Shown: positions 17,713-26,404 of the stretch, piece after piece | How the letters are laid out: each line of letters opens with the position of its first letter | Numbering within the stretch: the first letter of the stretch is position 1 | Origin: Corynebacterium confusum | GTDB lineage: Bacteria; Actinomycetota; Actinomycetes; Mycobacteriales; Mycobacteriaceae | NCBI RefSeq assembly: GCF_030408715.1 | Contig: NZ_CP047202.1 | Coordinates: forward strand, 1,142,294-1,206,293 | Length of the DNA: 64,000 nt | Direction: 5' to 3' | Program-made: the position numbers and the translations under genes | The notes under the pieces: model-generated | The model's input: the letters and a program-made list of their open reading frames with translations, nothing else | Databases searched by the model: none | What the model was told of the DNA's origin: nothing

Positions 17713-17783
17713 ATTCACACGCTGTAATTCATCCGCGGTAGGTACACTTAAAAGGCGCTAAAAACCGCCTATGTGCAGGTGAT

Positions 17784-17813
17784 TTGCTAGTGTGCCGCCG
17801 GGGTGGTTATAGT
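17784..17813 (+). promoter_or_regulatory. Promoter of the tRNA-Gln / tRNA-Glu unit
   Basis: -35 TTGCTA (17784-17789), 18-bp spacer, -10 TATAGT (17808-17813), about 65 bases before the tRNA. The -10 lies in a small palindrome GGTTATAGTTATTAACC. Confidence 0.5.
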
Positions 17814-17880
17814 TATTAACCGTTGCAGCGAGCGGTTGCGAGAGATTGAAAAACCTCCCAATCGAAAGCCTAGCAACAAT

Positions 17881-17952
17881 TGGCCTATGGTGTAATTGGC
17901 AACACAGCGGTTTCTGGTACCGTCGTTCTAGGTTCGAGTCCTGGTAGGCCAG
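17881..17952 (+). tRNA. tRNA-Gln (anticodon CUG)
   Basis: 72-nt cloverleaf. Acceptor arms TGGCCTA / TAGGCCA, T-loop GGTTCGAGTCC context, anticodon loop TTCTGGT giving CTG. CCA is not encoded. It follows gltX, as in other corynebacteria. Confidence 0.95.
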
Positions 17953-17992
17953 CAGTGATAAAGGGGTTAAATACCTGGAGTCACAGTTCTAT

Positions 17993-18065
17993 GCCCCGTT
18001 CGTCTAGCGGCCTAGGACGCCGCCCTCTCACGGCGGTAACACGGGTTCAAATCCCGTACGGGGTA
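17993..18065 (+). tRNA. tRNA-Glu (anticodon CUC), copy 1
   Basis: 73-nt cloverleaf. Acceptor GCCCCGT / ACGGGGT, anticodon stem CCGCC / GGCGG around CTCTCAC (anticodon CTC), T-arm with GGTTCAAATCC. Identical in sequence to the copy at 18648. Probably co-transcribed with tRNA-Gln and ended by the hairpin at 18071. Confidence 0.96.
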
Positions 18066-18070
18066 CAAAT

Positions 18071-18108
18071 CAGAAAGGCAGCCAGTATCTACATGGCTGC
18101 CTTTTCTG
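18071..18108 (+). terminator. Rho-independent terminator after tRNA-Glu copy 1
   Basis: CAGAAAGGCAGCCA pairs with TGGCTGCCTTTTCTG (14 bp with a one-base bulge) around a 9-nt loop, with a T-run inside the 3' arm. Confidence 0.75.
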
Positions 18109-18283
18109 CGTCTGCAGGGTGGTATTAGCCTACCCCAGACCACCGCCGGGAAAGCTCAAGTTGCCGGGCCCAGTGGGGTAGGACCACCCGCTATTTCCGG
18201 GACTTTCCCCTTATCCCTTCCATCCCTTCTGAGCTGGTCATATACTAGGCCTCAAGACGTTAACCGAAAGAAAAGGAGATTGG

Positions 18284-18325
18284 ATGAAAGCTTCTTTCCG
18301 TCTTAAGCGCAACGAAGATTTATAG
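18284..18325 (+). CDS. Possible 13-codon leader or micro-peptide frame
   Basis: ATG with a near-perfect AAAAGGAG ribosome site 5 bases upstream, encoding MKASFRLKRNEDL, then TAG. A TATACT hexamer sits about 40 bases upstream. The sequence vaguely resembles the start of some RnpA proteins, but there is no continuation in any frame. It may be a real small peptide, a leader, or the stub of a lost gene. Confidence 0.3.
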   Translation: MKASFRLKRNEDL

Positions 18326-18423
18326 CTCGTGAAGATGCGGCATTGCCATAATTCATAACTTCCCACCGCGACTATTGCACGAAGTACAGGAGCTAAACGA
18401 GGATGAATCTCGACGCAGAAACG

Positions 18424-18554
18424 AAATCCCAGTGCAGTGTAGCCGAGGATCCTTCGGGCCACTGACAGTCAGACAGACTGCAAGCGAAATAACCACTGAT
18501 TCGATTCGCATCCGGCCGGACAGAAGGAACTGTCACTACCGCACTGGGATTTTT
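18424..18554 (+). ncRNA. Candidate structured RNA ending in an intrinsic terminator
   Basis: A perfect 12-bp outer stem joins AAATCCCAGTGC (18424-18435) to GCACTGGGATTT (18541-18552), with the T-run overlapping its 3' end. Inside are CAGTG/CACTG (18435-18439 with 18460-18464) around a CCGA..TCGG hairpin, GACAGT/ACTGTC (18464-18469 with 18529-18534), and GCGAA/TTCGC (18484-18488 with 18505-18509). This multi-branched fold does not match any RNA family I recognise. Whether it is transcribed is unknown. Confidence 0.35.
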
Positions 18555-18572
18555 ATGTTCTCAGCTGCTGAT

Positions 18573-18601
18573 TTGTTGATGCCTGGCGCATAGTTTAGAG
18601 T
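18573..18601 (+). promoter_or_regulatory. Promoter of tRNA-Glu copy 2
   Basis: -35 TTGTTG (18573-18578), 17-bp spacer, -10 TAGAGT (18596-18601), about 45 bases upstream of the tRNA. The second copy therefore has its own near-consensus promoter. Confidence 0.6.
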
Positions 18602-18647
18602 AATTCAAGTCCGCAACGCACAGCGTGCGATGCTTTGGACAAGCTAG

Positions 18648-18720
18648 GCCCCGTTCGTCTAGCGGCCTAGGACGCCGCCCTCTCACGGCGGTAACACGGG
18701 TTCAAATCCCGTACGGGGTA
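18648..18720 (+). tRNA. tRNA-Glu (anticodon CUC), copy 2
   Basis: 73 nt, identical to copy 1 at 17993-18065. Identity extends 4 bases past the 3' end (77-bp direct repeat in all) and stops at the 5' end of the tRNA. Confidence 0.96.
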
Positions 18721-18729
18721 CAAACCTAC

Positions 18730-18764
18730 AAGCCCAACCCATCACGGGTTGGGCTTTTTCTTTT
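18730..18764 (+). terminator. Rho-independent terminator after tRNA-Glu copy 2
   Basis: AAGCCCAACCC / GGGTTGGGCTT, an 11-bp perfect stem with a 5-nt loop, followed by TTTTTCTTTT. Confidence 0.9.
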
Positions 18765-18888
18765 GCCGCCAGTCGGCTGTGAATGATCTGGGGACTTCGC
18801 CGTAAGGGCGCATTTGCCTTGGTCGAGCGGGGTGCAGGGGAGTAAAACTAAAACATTCTATTTTTTCCTGCCACAGAAGGGAAGCGAC

Positions 18889-19530
18889 GTGCATCTTAGC
18901 GATCTTATGGACGCGGGCGTTTTGCTCCAGAACTTTGGGGGCTGGGCGCTTGCGGGCCTGGGCCTAGTCATCTTCATTGAATCGGGTGTGCTTTTCCCGT
19001 TCCTGCCCGGCGATTCCCTCTTGGTCACCGCGGCCATCCTCCGCGACGACCTAGGCCTGAGCGTCCCGCTCATCTTGCTGGTCGGCACGGTGGCGGCCTT
19101 CCTGGGCGACCAGGTGGGCTTCTGGCTGGGGCATACCTTCGGCCGCCGGCTGTTCAAGCCGGACGCGAAGATCCTGAAGACGGAGTACCTCGAGCGCGCC
19201 GAGGCCTTCTTCCGCAAGCACGAGCCGCTGGCGTTGGTGCTGGGGCGCTTTGTGCCCATCGTGCGCACCTATGTGCCGGTCTCAGCGGGCACGGCCGCGA
19301 TGCCGTACAAGAAGTTCGTGGGCTGGAACGTCCTGGGCGCGGTGGCCTGGATCGTCACCATGACCATGGTCGGCGTCCTCCTGGGCGGCATCCCGGGGAT
19401 TGCTGACCGCATTGACGCCATCGTCCTGGTCATCGTGGGTGTCTCCGTCCTGCCGGTGGTCATCTCCGGCGCGCGCAACTGGCGCAATAAGCCGGGCGCT
19501 ACGGCTAACGATGCCGAACCGGCCCGGTAG
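18889..19530 (+). CDS. DedA/SNARE-associated family membrane protein
   Basis: 213 residues of the DedA (VTT) family, cytoplasmic membrane proteins linked to lipid-carrier scrambling and envelope homeostasis. Hallmarks: ESGVLFPFLPGDSLLVTAA, GDQVGFWLGHTFGRRLF, and FGRRL-type arginines with GRFVPIVRTYVPVSAG. About five hydrophobic segments, with a C-terminal pair ending in a basic tail. Start: GTG 18889 has AGAAGGGAAG 7 bases upstream; ATG 18910 (MDAGVLL) is an alternative. Stand-alone gene, tail-to-tail with ltbR. Confidence 0.9.
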   Translation: MHLSDLMDAGVLLQNFGGWALAGLGLVIFIESGVLFPFLPGDSLLVTAAILRDDLGLSVPLILLVGTVAAFLGDQVGFWLGHTFGRRLFKPDAKILKTEYLERAEAFFRKHEPLALVLGRFVPIVRTYVPVSAGTAAMPYKKFVGWNVLGAVAWIVTMTMVGVLLGGIPGIADRIDAIVLVIVGVSVLPVVISGARNWRNKPGATANDAEPAR

Positions 19531-19531
19531 C

Positions 19532-20215
19532 CTACAACAGTGCGCCCAGCTTCCGGGCGGCGTCCTTGAGGGGCGCTCCGAACTTAGCGGCGGGGCTGGG
19601 GCGGAAGCGTTCAGCGGACCCGGAGACGGACAGCGCGGCGATGAACGTGCCGGCCGGGTCGAAGACTGGCACGGAGACAGACGAGAGGCCGGCCTCTCGC
19701 TCCTCGACGGACTCGGAGATGCCATTGCTGCGGGCGGCCTCGATATCGACCTCGCCGAAGGTGGTGCCGCTGACGGTGGTGGGGGTAAACGCCGCGATGA
19801 TGCGCGCCGCCGACCCAGAAGTCAACGGCAGCTGCCGGCCCACGGGCACGACGTTGTGGAGGCCGGCTTCCGGCTCCCGGGTGGCAATACAAGTGCGGGT
19901 GGTGCCGGTGAGCTCGTAGAGCTGAACCGATTCGCCGGTTTCCTCGAGCAATTTATCCATGATCGGCCCGGCCGCGGTGAGCAGCCGATCGCGGTTGCCC
20001 GGCAGGGCGGGGCCGGCGGTCCATTTACCCTCATCCGTGCGGGTTAAAATTCGGTGTGCTTCCAGTGCCGTTGCCAAACGATGCGCCGTAGCCCGCGGCA
20101 AACCAGTGGTCTCGCACAGGTCGTTGAGGCTCGAGGGTCGGTTGGCGGCCGCCATCATGATGGCGATGGCCCGGTCCAGTACCTTGATCCCGGAAACTGC
20201 GCTATAATCTCCCAT
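19532..20215 (-). CDS. ltbR: IclR-type transcriptional regulator of leucine genes
   Basis: 227 residues: N-terminal winged helix-turn-helix (~5-65, [37 protein letters not shown]) and C-terminal IclR ligand-binding domain. Divergent from leuC with 51 bases between starts, exactly the arrangement of corynebacterial LtbR, which represses leuB and leuCD and affects tryptophan genes. Start: TAAATT lies 7 bases before ATG 20215, so the transcript is probably leaderless; longer starts would run into the leuC control region. A likely operator is the inverted repeat at 20219-20251. Confidence 0.93.
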   Translation of the reverse strand: MGDYSAVSGIKVLDRAIAIMMAAANRPSSLNDLCETTGLPRATAHRLATALEAHRILTRTDEGKWTAGPALPGNRDRLLTAAGPIMDKLLEETGESVQLYELTGTTRTCIATREPEAGLHNVVPVGRQLPLTSGSAARIIAAFTPTTVSGTTFGEVDIEAARSNGISESVEEREAGLSSVSVPVFDPAGTFIAALSVSGSAERFRPSPAAKFGAPLKDAARKLGALL

Positions 20216-20218
20216 ACT

Positions 20219-20251
20219 TTGAAATTTACGTCTCAAATGCTGAGATTTCAA
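20219..20251. promoter_or_regulatory. Inverted repeat in the ltbR-leuC control region
   Basis: TTGAAAT (20219-20225) and ATTTCAA (20245-20251) with related internal sequence TCTCAAATGCTGAGA. It covers the ltbR -10 region and lies upstream of leuC. It is the natural place for LtbR to bind. Confidence 0.55.
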
Positions 20252-20266
20252 GTGTGGAGGAAGAGT

Positions 20267-21703
20267 ATGAGTCAAAAACTGACCTTGGCAGAAAAGATCT
20301 GGCGTGACCACGTCGTTACCCGCGGTGAGAATGGGGCACCGGACCTCATTTACATTGACTTCCAGCTCCTCCACGAAGTTACCAGCCCGCAGGCCTTCGA
20401 GGGGCTGCGCCTTAACGGCCGCAGCCTGCGCCACCCGGAGCTGCACCTGGCGACCGAGGATCACAACGTGCCCACCACGGGCATCAAGATCGGGGGCTTA
20501 AACGAAATCGCCGACGCCACCTCACGCACCCAGGTGTCCACCCTGCGGAAAAACTGCGAGGAGTTCGGCGTCCGCCTGCATTCGATGGGCGACGAGCAAC
20601 AGGGCATCGTTCACACGGTCGGCCCGCAGCTGGGTATTACCCAGCCGGGCATGACCATCGTCTGCGGCGACTCGCACACCTCGACCCACGGTGCCTTCGG
20701 CTCTATCGCCATGGGCATCGGCACCTCCGAGGTCGAGCACGTCATGGCCACCCAGACGCTGTCGCTCAAGCCGTTCAAGACCATGGCCATCGAGGTCACC
20801 GGCCAGCTGGCCGAAGGTGTGAGCGCCAAGGACCTGATCCTGGCGATCATCGCCAAGATCGGTACCGGCGGAGGCCAGGGACACATCATCGAATACCGCG
20901 GCGAGGCCATCCGCGCGATGTCGATGGAGGCCCGCATGACCATCTGCAACATGTCGATCGAGGCTGGCGCCCGCGCGGGCCTGGTCGCCCCGGACGAGAC
21001 CACCTTCGAGTACGTCCGCGACCGGGAGTTCGCCCCGCAGGGCGCGGACTGGGACGCGGCCGTCGAGTACTGGAAGACCCTCCCCACCGACGAGGGGGCC
21101 GAATTCGACACCGTCGTGGAAATCGACGCGGCGGAGCTGACCCCGTTCGTGACCTGGGGGACCAACCCGGGCCAGGGCCTGCCGCTGGGGGCAAACGTGC
21201 CGAGTCCGGAGGACTTCGGCGACGACAACTCCCGCGCCGCCGCCGAGAAAGCGCTGGCCTACATGGACCTCACGCCGGGCGCCCCGCTGCGCGATCTCGC
21301 CATCGATACCGTCTTCCTGGGCTCGTGCACCAACGCGCGCATCGAGGACCTACGCGCCGCCGCCGAGGTTGTCCGCGGCCGCCGCATTGCAGACGGCACC
21401 CGCATGCTGGTCGTGCCGTCCTCTACCGTCGTCAAACAGCAGGCCGAGGCCGAGGGGCTCGACCGCGTCTTCGCCGACTTCGGCGCGGAGTGGCGCACCG
21501 CGGGCTGCTCGATGTGCCTGGGCATGAACCCGGATCAGCTGCGGCCGGGCGAGCGCTCCGCGTCCACCTCCAACCGCAACTTCGAAGGCCGCCAGGGCCC
21601 CGGCGGGCGAACCCACCTGGTCTCCCCGCTGGTGGCCGCCGCCACCGCGGTGACCGGCCACCTGGCCTCCCCGGCCGACCTGCCCGCCGTCCCGTCCGCC
21701 TAA
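20267..21703 (+). CDS. leuC: 3-isopropylmalate dehydratase, large subunit
   Basis: 478 residues. With LeuD it isomerises 2-isopropylmalate to 3-isopropylmalate via a [4Fe-4S] cluster. Cluster ligands are visible in [10 protein letters not shown] and CSMCLGMN; substrate motifs include [12 protein letters not shown] and the C-terminal [17 protein letters not shown] 20267 has GGAGGAAGAG immediately upstream, the correct family N-terminus [12 protein letters not shown]. Codirectional with leuD after 42 bases. Expression is presumably repressed by LtbR. Confidence 0.98.
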   Translation: MSQKLTLAEKIWRDHVVTRGENGAPDLIYIDFQLLHEVTSPQAFEGLRLNGRSLRHPELHLATEDHNVPTTGIKIGGLNEIADATSRTQVSTLRKNCEEFGVRLHSMGDEQQGIVHTVGPQLGITQPGMTIVCGDSHTSTHGAFGSIAMGIGTSEVEHVMATQTLSLKPFKTMAIEVTGQLAEGVSAKDLILAIIAKIGTGGGQGHIIEYRGEAIRAMSMEARMTICNMSIEAGARAGLVAPDETTFEYVRDREFAPQGADWDAAVEYWKTLPTDEGAEFDTVVEIDAAELTPFVTWGTNPGQGLPLGANVPSPEDFGDDNSRAAAEKALAYMDLTPGAPLRDLAIDTVFLGSCTNARIEDLRAAAEVVRGRRIADGTRMLVVPSSTVVKQQAEAEGLDRVFADFGAEWRTAGCSMCLGMNPDQLRPGERSASTSNRNFEGRQGPGGRTHLVSPLVAAATAVTGHLASPADLPAVPSA

Positions 21704-21745
21704 ACGCGCACAGAAATCCGAAAGGAAAAAGAGGAGAACATTCCG

Positions 21746-22330
21746 ATGGAGAAATTCACCACCCACACCGGAACCGGGGTGCCCCTGCCGTATTCCAACG
21801 TGGACACGGACCAGATCATCCCGGCCGTCTACCTCAAAACGGTCAAGCGCACCGGTTTTGCCGATGCCCTGTTCGCCAACTGGCGCAAAGACCCCGCCTT
21901 CGTCCTGAACCACGAGACCTTCCGCGACGGCTCCGTCCTGTTCGCCGGCGCTGACTTCGGGACCGGCTCGTCGCGCGAGCACGCCGTCTGGGCGCTCATC
22001 GACTACGGCTTCAAGGCCGTCTTTTCCTCCCGGTTTGCCGACATCTTCCGCGGCAATGCGGGCAAGGCGGGCCTGTTGGCCGGCATGATGGCCCAAGAAG
22101 ACATCGAACTCATCTGGAAACAGCTGGAGGGCGGCGAGACCACCGTGAGCGTCGACCTGGAGGCGCGCACCGTCACCGTCGGCAGCAACGTCTACTCCTT
22201 CGACGTCGACGACTACACCCGCTGGCGCCTCATGGAGGGCCTCGATGACATCGGGCTGACGCTGCGCAACGAGGATGACATCGCAGCGTACGAGGGCACC
22301 CGCCCGCCGTTTAAGCCAGCGGTACGCTAG
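21746..22330 (+). CDS. leuD: 3-isopropylmalate dehydratase, small subunit
   Basis: 194 residues, the swivel domain partner of LeuC. Motifs [30 protein letters not shown] and [18 protein letters not shown] are intact. AAGAGGAG precedes ATG 21746. Usual length. Confidence 0.98.
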   Translation: MEKFTTHTGTGVPLPYSNVDTDQIIPAVYLKTVKRTGFADALFANWRKDPAFVLNHETFRDGSVLFAGADFGTGSSREHAVWALIDYGFKAVFSSRFADIFRGNAGKAGLLAGMMAQEDIELIWKQLEGGETTVSVDLEARTVTVGSNVYSFDVDDYTRWRLMEGLDDIGLTLRNEDDIAAYEGTRPPFKPAVR

Positions 22331-22353
22331 GAGTTCGCATAAGCTCAGGTGTC

Positions 22354-23184
22354 ATGACAACACCTGAGTGGAACAACTCCGACTCCCGCAACTACGCACA
22401 AGGCTACGGCTACCAAAATCAGGGCACGCCCTACGGCCAGCCGGGCTACGCCGGCGCTGGCCCGCAGGCCGGCTTCCAACCGGGGACCGTTTACGCGCCC
22501 ACCCCGCCGGACGCGCCCGGGGCCATCGGCCAGGGCTTCAAGGGCTACTTCCAGAATTTTGGCCCCTGGTTCGGCGCGGCGGTGGTCTACCTAGTGCTGC
22601 AGTTCGTCCCGATGATCCCGTTTGCGTTCGTCGTCGCGGTTACCGGCATCCTCGAAACCGAAGGCACCGCGAGCACAGGGCCGGCCACCGTGGGTGCGGC
22701 TTTTACCGTTTTGCTGCTGCTGGGCGCCTGCGTGTTTCTGGTGGGCCTGTGGATGTACGCAAACTTCTACCACGGGGCCGTCGAGGAGGCCAACGGGAAG
22801 CGCGTAAGTTTCCGCGGGCTGTTCCGCTTTGACGGGGGCCGCGTCGGGACCATGGTCACGCTCGCCGCCTACGGGATACTGGTGTGGCTGGGCTGCCTTT
22901 TCTTTATCATCCCGGGCCTTATCATCGCTTTCCTGCTGTGTTGGGTCGCCGTGATTAAGGCCGAGGACCCGTCCAAGGGCATCGGCGAGGCGATGGGGGA
23001 GTCCTACCGTCTGTCCACACAGAATATTGGCACCACGCTGCTGCTGGTCGTCCTGCTGGTGTTGCTGCAGCTGGCCGCCAGCCTCATTCCGATTGTCGGC
23101 AGCCTCGTGGTGCTGCCGGTGCTTTACTTCGCTTGGGTCTTGGTCTACCGGACCCTGACCCGGTGCCCGGCCGCGCGCTGGTAG
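22354..23184 (+). CDS. Membrane protein with Gly/Tyr/Gln-rich N-terminal tail
   Basis: 276 residues. A soluble N-terminus of ~55 residues rich in Gly, Tyr, Gln and Pro (YGYQNQGTPYGQPGYAG), then about five hydrophobic segments (~65-95, 110-140, 170-205, 225-265) with the amphipathic loop EDPSKGIGEAMGESYRLS. This matches a widespread but uncharacterised actinobacterial membrane family; I do not assign a function. TAAGCT lies 8 bases before ATG 22354, so it may be leaderless. Tail-to-tail with the NUDIX gene, with 3 bases between. Confidence 0.82.
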   Translation: MTTPEWNNSDSRNYAQGYGYQNQGTPYGQPGYAGAGPQAGFQPGTVYAPTPPDAPGAIGQGFKGYFQNFGPWFGAAVVYLVLQFVPMIPFAFVVAVTGILETEGTASTGPATVGAAFTVLLLLGACVFLVGLWMYANFYHGAVEEANGKRVSFRGLFRFDGGRVGTMVTLAAYGILVWLGCLFFIIPGLIIAFLLCWVAVIKAEDPSKGIGEAMGESYRLSTQNIGTTLLLVVLLVLLQLAASLIPIVGSLVVLPVLYFAWVLVYRTLTRCPAARW

Positions 23185-23187
23185 ACG

Positions 23188-24186
23188 CTAGCGCACGGGC
23201 AGCGGGCTGGCCAGGTAATCCGCGCCGGTTAGCTCGCCGCCGTTAAAGGACAGCACCCACACCGAGGACTTTTTGACCTTCAGATCGTCCACGTCGCACT
23301 TCAAAAACACCGGCTCAAGGTTGGTTATCATCTCGGGGATGGCCAGGCCCTGGCTCACGATGACGGGCGTGCCGCCCTGCTCAACGATGCCGTCGAAAGC
23401 CTCCCGCGCCGCCTCCTTGTCCTGCAGCCAGCCGTCGTCGCCCAGGCGCTCGTCCACCGTGACGTCGAAGCCGAGCTCGGCGGCCAGGGGAGCGGCGGTC
23501 TGCTGGCAGCGGTCGGGCAGCGCGGAATAGATGGCCGTCGGCTTGTAGGGCGTAAGCATCGGCACGAGCATCTCCGCCTGGCGCAGGCCCTTCTTGTCCA
23601 GCGGGCGCAGGTTGTCGTCGCCGCTGAATCCCTTGCGCGGCAGGGCGCGGGCGTGTCGGACGTAGAGCACGCGGGTGGTCGGAGCCAGCCGCAGGCGCTT
23701 CTTCGCCTTGCGGAGCACGTCCGCGTCCACCTGGTAGGACAGCCGGTTAATGGCCGCGTCGACGGTCATCCAGCTGATTTGGTCGACCTCGTCGTTGGGG
23801 GTGAATTCGCCGCCTTCGACCTTGCCCAGCCAGTAGTAGACCACCTTCGTCCGGCCCTGGACCGGGTAGGTGACCTTCCCAATGAGCTTGCCCAGCTTGA
23901 TCTGGTAGCCGGTCTCCTCGGCGACTTCGCGCACGGCGGTCGTCGGCAGCGACTCGCCCGGATCGACCTTGCCCTTGGCTAGCGACCAGTCGTCGTAGTG
24001 TGGACGGTGGATGACGGCCACCTCCGGATCGTGGGGGTTACCGCGCCACAGCACCGCGCCCGCCGCCAGGGTGGTCCGGGCGAATTCCTTTGCCGGATCG
24101 GGGCTGATTTCCTGGTGCCGCCCAGAAATGAAGACCTCGGACTGGCTGTCTTTGTCGTTTTCGTGCATGTTCTTGGGCTTGGGCAT
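23188..24186 (-). CDS. NUDIX hydrolase fused to histidine phosphatase (MutT1-like)
   Basis: 332 residues. The N-terminal NUDIX domain has the box GKVDPGESLPTTAVREVAEE. The C-terminal histidine-phosphatase (SixA-like) domain has the RHA motif (VLYVRHARALPRKG) and IYSALPDRCQQTA. This fusion is typical of mycobacterial and corynebacterial MutT1 enzymes that clear oxidised or dinucleoside polyphosphate nucleotides. Start is uncertain: ATG 24186 (MPKPKN) has AAGGAG 13 bases upstream, and ATG 24240 or 24243 are possible. TATGAT near 24235-24240 could be the -10 for the longer leader. Confidence 0.88.
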   Translation of the reverse strand: MPKPKNMHENDKDSQSEVFISGRHQEISPDPAKEFARTTLAAGAVLWRGNPHDPEVAVIHRPHYDDWSLAKGKVDPGESLPTTAVREVAEETGYQIKLGKLIGKVTYPVQGRTKVVYYWLGKVEGGEFTPNDEVDQISWMTVDAAINRLSYQVDADVLRKAKKRLRLAPTTRVLYVRHARALPRKGFSGDDNLRPLDKKGLRQAEMLVPMLTPYKPTAIYSALPDRCQQTAAPLAAELGFDVTVDERLGDDGWLQDKEAAREAFDGIVEQGGTPVIVSQGLAIPEMITNLEPVFLKCDVDDLKVKKSSVWVLSFNGGELTGADYLASPLPVR

Positions 24187-24303
24187 GGGCGCGCGCCTAC
24201 TCCTTGCAACTGTCGGTAACGAATAATTCTCGCGGTCCATCATAGTCCCGCGGTGGGTCCGGCTACACTACTATTGTTCGTGATGTCTATAAAGGAGCGC
24301 TTA

Positions 24304-25299
24304 ATGGTCCGAGTTGCAGTGATGGGGGCTGGTTCGTGGGGCACCACGCTGGCCAAGGTCTTCGCCGATGCCGGCAACAGCGTCCGGCTCTGGGTCCGCC
24401 GGCCGGAGCTGGCCGCAACCATCCAGGAGACCCACCGCAACGCCGATTATCTGCCGGACATCGAGCTGCCCGCCACCATCGCCCCAACGACCGAGCCGGA
24501 AAACGCGCTTGCCGATGCCGAAATCGTCGTCCTCGCCGTACCCTCCCAGACCCTGCGCGAAAACCTGGACGCCTGGTCGCAGCACCTGCCTGACGATGCC
24601 ACCGTGGTCTCCATCTCCAAGGGCGTGGAGTCGAGCTCGCTGCAGCGGATGAGCCAGGTGATTGCGGGCTCCGGCGTGGACGCCGAGCGCATCGCCGTGC
24701 TCTCGGGCCCGAACCTGGCCAGGGAGATCGCGCTGGAGCAGCCTGCGGCCACCGTCATCGCTTGCGAGGACGAGTCCCGCGCCGAGCTGGTCCAGGCCGC
24801 CGTGGCCACCAATTACCTGCGGCCCTACACCAACACCGACGTCATCGGCTGCGAAATCGGCGGCGCCTGCAAAAACGTCATCGCCCTAGCCTGCGGCATC
24901 GCCTCCGGCAAGGGGCTGGGCAACAACACCCTGGCCTCCCTGATTACCCGCGGCCTGGCCGAAATCAGCCGCCTGGGCGTTCAGCTGGGCGCCGATCCGC
25001 GCACCTTCGCCGGCCTGGCCGGCCTGGGCGACCTAGTCGCGACTTGCAGCTCCGAGCTGTCGCGTAACCGTACCTTCGGCTACCGCCTGGGGCAGGGCGG
25101 AACCCTGGAGGAGGCCAAGGCCGCCACCAACGGCCAGGTCGCCGAGGGCGTTATCTCCTCGGACTCGGTCTTCCGTCTGGCGCAGCAGCACAACATTGAC
25201 ATGCCCATTACCCATTCGGTCTACGGGGTGTGCCACCGCGGGGTCGCGGTGGAGGAAATGATCGTCGCATTGATGGGTCGGTCCAAGAAGTCGGAGTAG
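24304..25299 (+). CDS. gpsA: Glycerol-3-phosphate dehydrogenase [NAD(P)+]
   Basis: 331 residues. Makes sn-glycerol-3-phosphate from dihydroxyacetone phosphate for phospholipid synthesis. Rossmann start [16 protein letters not shown]; catalytic region [36 protein letters not shown] 24304 has AAAGGAG 6 bases upstream. However TACTAT also stands 8 bases before an in-frame ATG at 24283, so a leaderless form seven residues longer is possible. Confidence 0.97.
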   Translation: MVRVAVMGAGSWGTTLAKVFADAGNSVRLWVRRPELAATIQETHRNADYLPDIELPATIAPTTEPENALADAEIVVLAVPSQTLRENLDAWSQHLPDDATVVSISKGVESSSLQRMSQVIAGSGVDAERIAVLSGPNLAREIALEQPAATVIACEDESRAELVQAAVATNYLRPYTNTDVIGCEIGGACKNVIALACGIASGKGLGNNTLASLITRGLAEISRLGVQLGADPRTFAGLAGLGDLVATCSSELSRNRTFGYRLGQGGTLEEAKAATNGQVAEGVISSDSVFRLAQQHNIDMPITHSVYGVCHRGVAVEEMIVALMGRSKKSE

Positions 25300-25321
25300 G
25301 CACCCGGTAAGCTAGCTGCCT

Positions 25322-26404
25322 ATGAGTTCCCGAAAGATCCGCGTGGCGGTCGTCTACGGTGGCCGCAGCACTGAACACTCCGTGTCCTGTATCTCCGCCG
25401 GGGCGGTGATGAGCCACCTCCCGCACGACAAATACGAGGTTGTGCCCGTCGGCATTACCCGTCAGGGCCTGTGGACCCCGGGGACCACCGAGGGCCTGCA
25501 GCTGGAAGGCGGCGTCCTGCCGGAGGTTGCCGCCGGCGACGAGCTCTCGCTGTCGCTGACCCCCAGCTCCCGCGGGCGCTTCGTCAACGTCACCCGCGGC
25601 GAGGTCTACGCCGACGTCGACGTCATCTTCCCGGTCCTGCACGGCCCGTTCGGCGAGGACGGGACCATCCAGGGCCTGTTCGAGATGTCCTCGGTGCCCT
25701 ACGTGGGCACCGGGGTGCTGTCCTCGGCCACGGGCATGGACAAGGAGTTCACCAAGAAGCTCATGGTCGCCGAAGGCCTGCCGGTCACCCCGGAGGTCAT
25801 CCTCCGCGACCGTTCCGAGCTGACCGAGGAGGAAAAAGCCGTGCTGAGCCTGCCGGTCTTCGTCAAGCCCGCGCGCGGAGGGTCCTCGATCGGCATCTCC
25901 AAGGTCACCGACTGGGCGCAGCTGCCCGAGGCCGTCCGCCTGGCCCGCGAGTCCGACCAGAAGGTCATCGTGGAAAAGGAAATCGTCGGCTCCGAGGTCG
26001 AGGTCGGCGTCCTGCAGTACCCGGACGGTACTCTGCTGGCGTCTGAGCCGGCGCTGCTCAACGGCACCGGCGACTCGAAGGAAGGCTTCTACGGCTTCGA
26101 GACCAAGTACCTGGACAACGTCGTCTCCGCCACCATCCCGGCCCCGTTCGAACCGGCGGTCATCGACCAGCTCAAGGAGCTGGCCCTGGAGACCTTCCAG
26201 GCCCTAGACTGCAAGGGGCTGTCCCGCGTGGACTTCTTCGTCACCGACCAAGGCCCGGTCCTCAACGAGATCAACACCATGCCGGGCTTTACCCCGATCT
26301 CGATGTACCCGCAGGTACTCGCCGCCAGCGGCGTCGACTACGAGACCCTGCTCGACACGCTCATCGAAACCGCGCTAGCGGACGCGGCCGAAGCGGCGGA
26401 TTAG
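25322..26404 (+). CDS. ddl: D-alanine--D-alanine ligase
   Basis: 360-residue ATP-grasp ligase making the D-Ala-D-Ala terminus of peptidoglycan precursors. Visible: VVYGGRSTEHSVSCISAG, FPVLHGPFGEDGTIQG, VFVKPARGGSSIGISK, and RVDFFVTDQGPVLNEINTMP with metal ligands. TAAGCT precedes ATG 25322 by 8 bases. Its stop overlaps the stop of the convergent DUF3515 gene by three bases. Confidence 0.97.
   Translation: MSSRKIRVAVVYGGRSTEHSVSCISAGAVMSHLPHDKYEVVPVGITRQGLWTPGTTEGLQLEGGVLPEVAAGDELSLSLTPSSRGRFVNVTRGEVYADVDVIFPVLHGPFGEDGTIQGLFEMSSVPYVGTGVLSSATGMDKEFTKKLMVAEGLPVTPEVILRDRSELTEEEKAVLSLPVFVKPARGGSSIGISKVTDWAQLPEAVRLARESDQKVIVEKEIVGSEVEVGVLQYPDGTLLASEPALLNGTGDSKEGFYGFETKYLDNVVSATIPAPFEPAVIDQLKELALETFQALDCKGLSRVDFFVTDQGPVLNEINTMPGFTPISMYPQVLAASGVDYETLLDTLIETALADAAEAAD

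Larger units (their letters stand above)
18109..18647. other. Non-coding, lower-GC structured interval between identical tRNA-Glu genes
   Basis: No convincing protein gene. It is visibly less GC-rich than its surroundings. It contains a 7+8-bp imperfect stem (GGGTGGT 18117-18123 with ACCACCC 18183-18189; CCTACCCC 18129-18136 with GGGGTAGG 18175-18182), a -10-like TATACT at 18241, a 13-codon frame with a strong ribosome site at 18284, and a long nested stem-loop ending in a T-run at 18424-18554. It also holds a promoter for the second tRNA. It may be the scar of an integration at a tRNA gene, or an RNA gene. Unrecognised. Confidence 0.5.

Noticed and set aside
18238-18462. 74-codon minus-strand frame in the tRNA-Glu interval
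   Set aside because: GTG start without ribosome site or leaderless promoter, no family match, and it covers the palindromic RNA-like segments.
18375-18593. 72-codon plus-strand frame in the tRNA-Glu interval
   Set aside because: No good start signal; it spans the putative terminator and tRNA promoter.
20219-20251. Riboswitch or leucine attenuator upstream of leuC
   Set aside because: Leader is too short and has no leucine codon run; repressor control explains the repeat.
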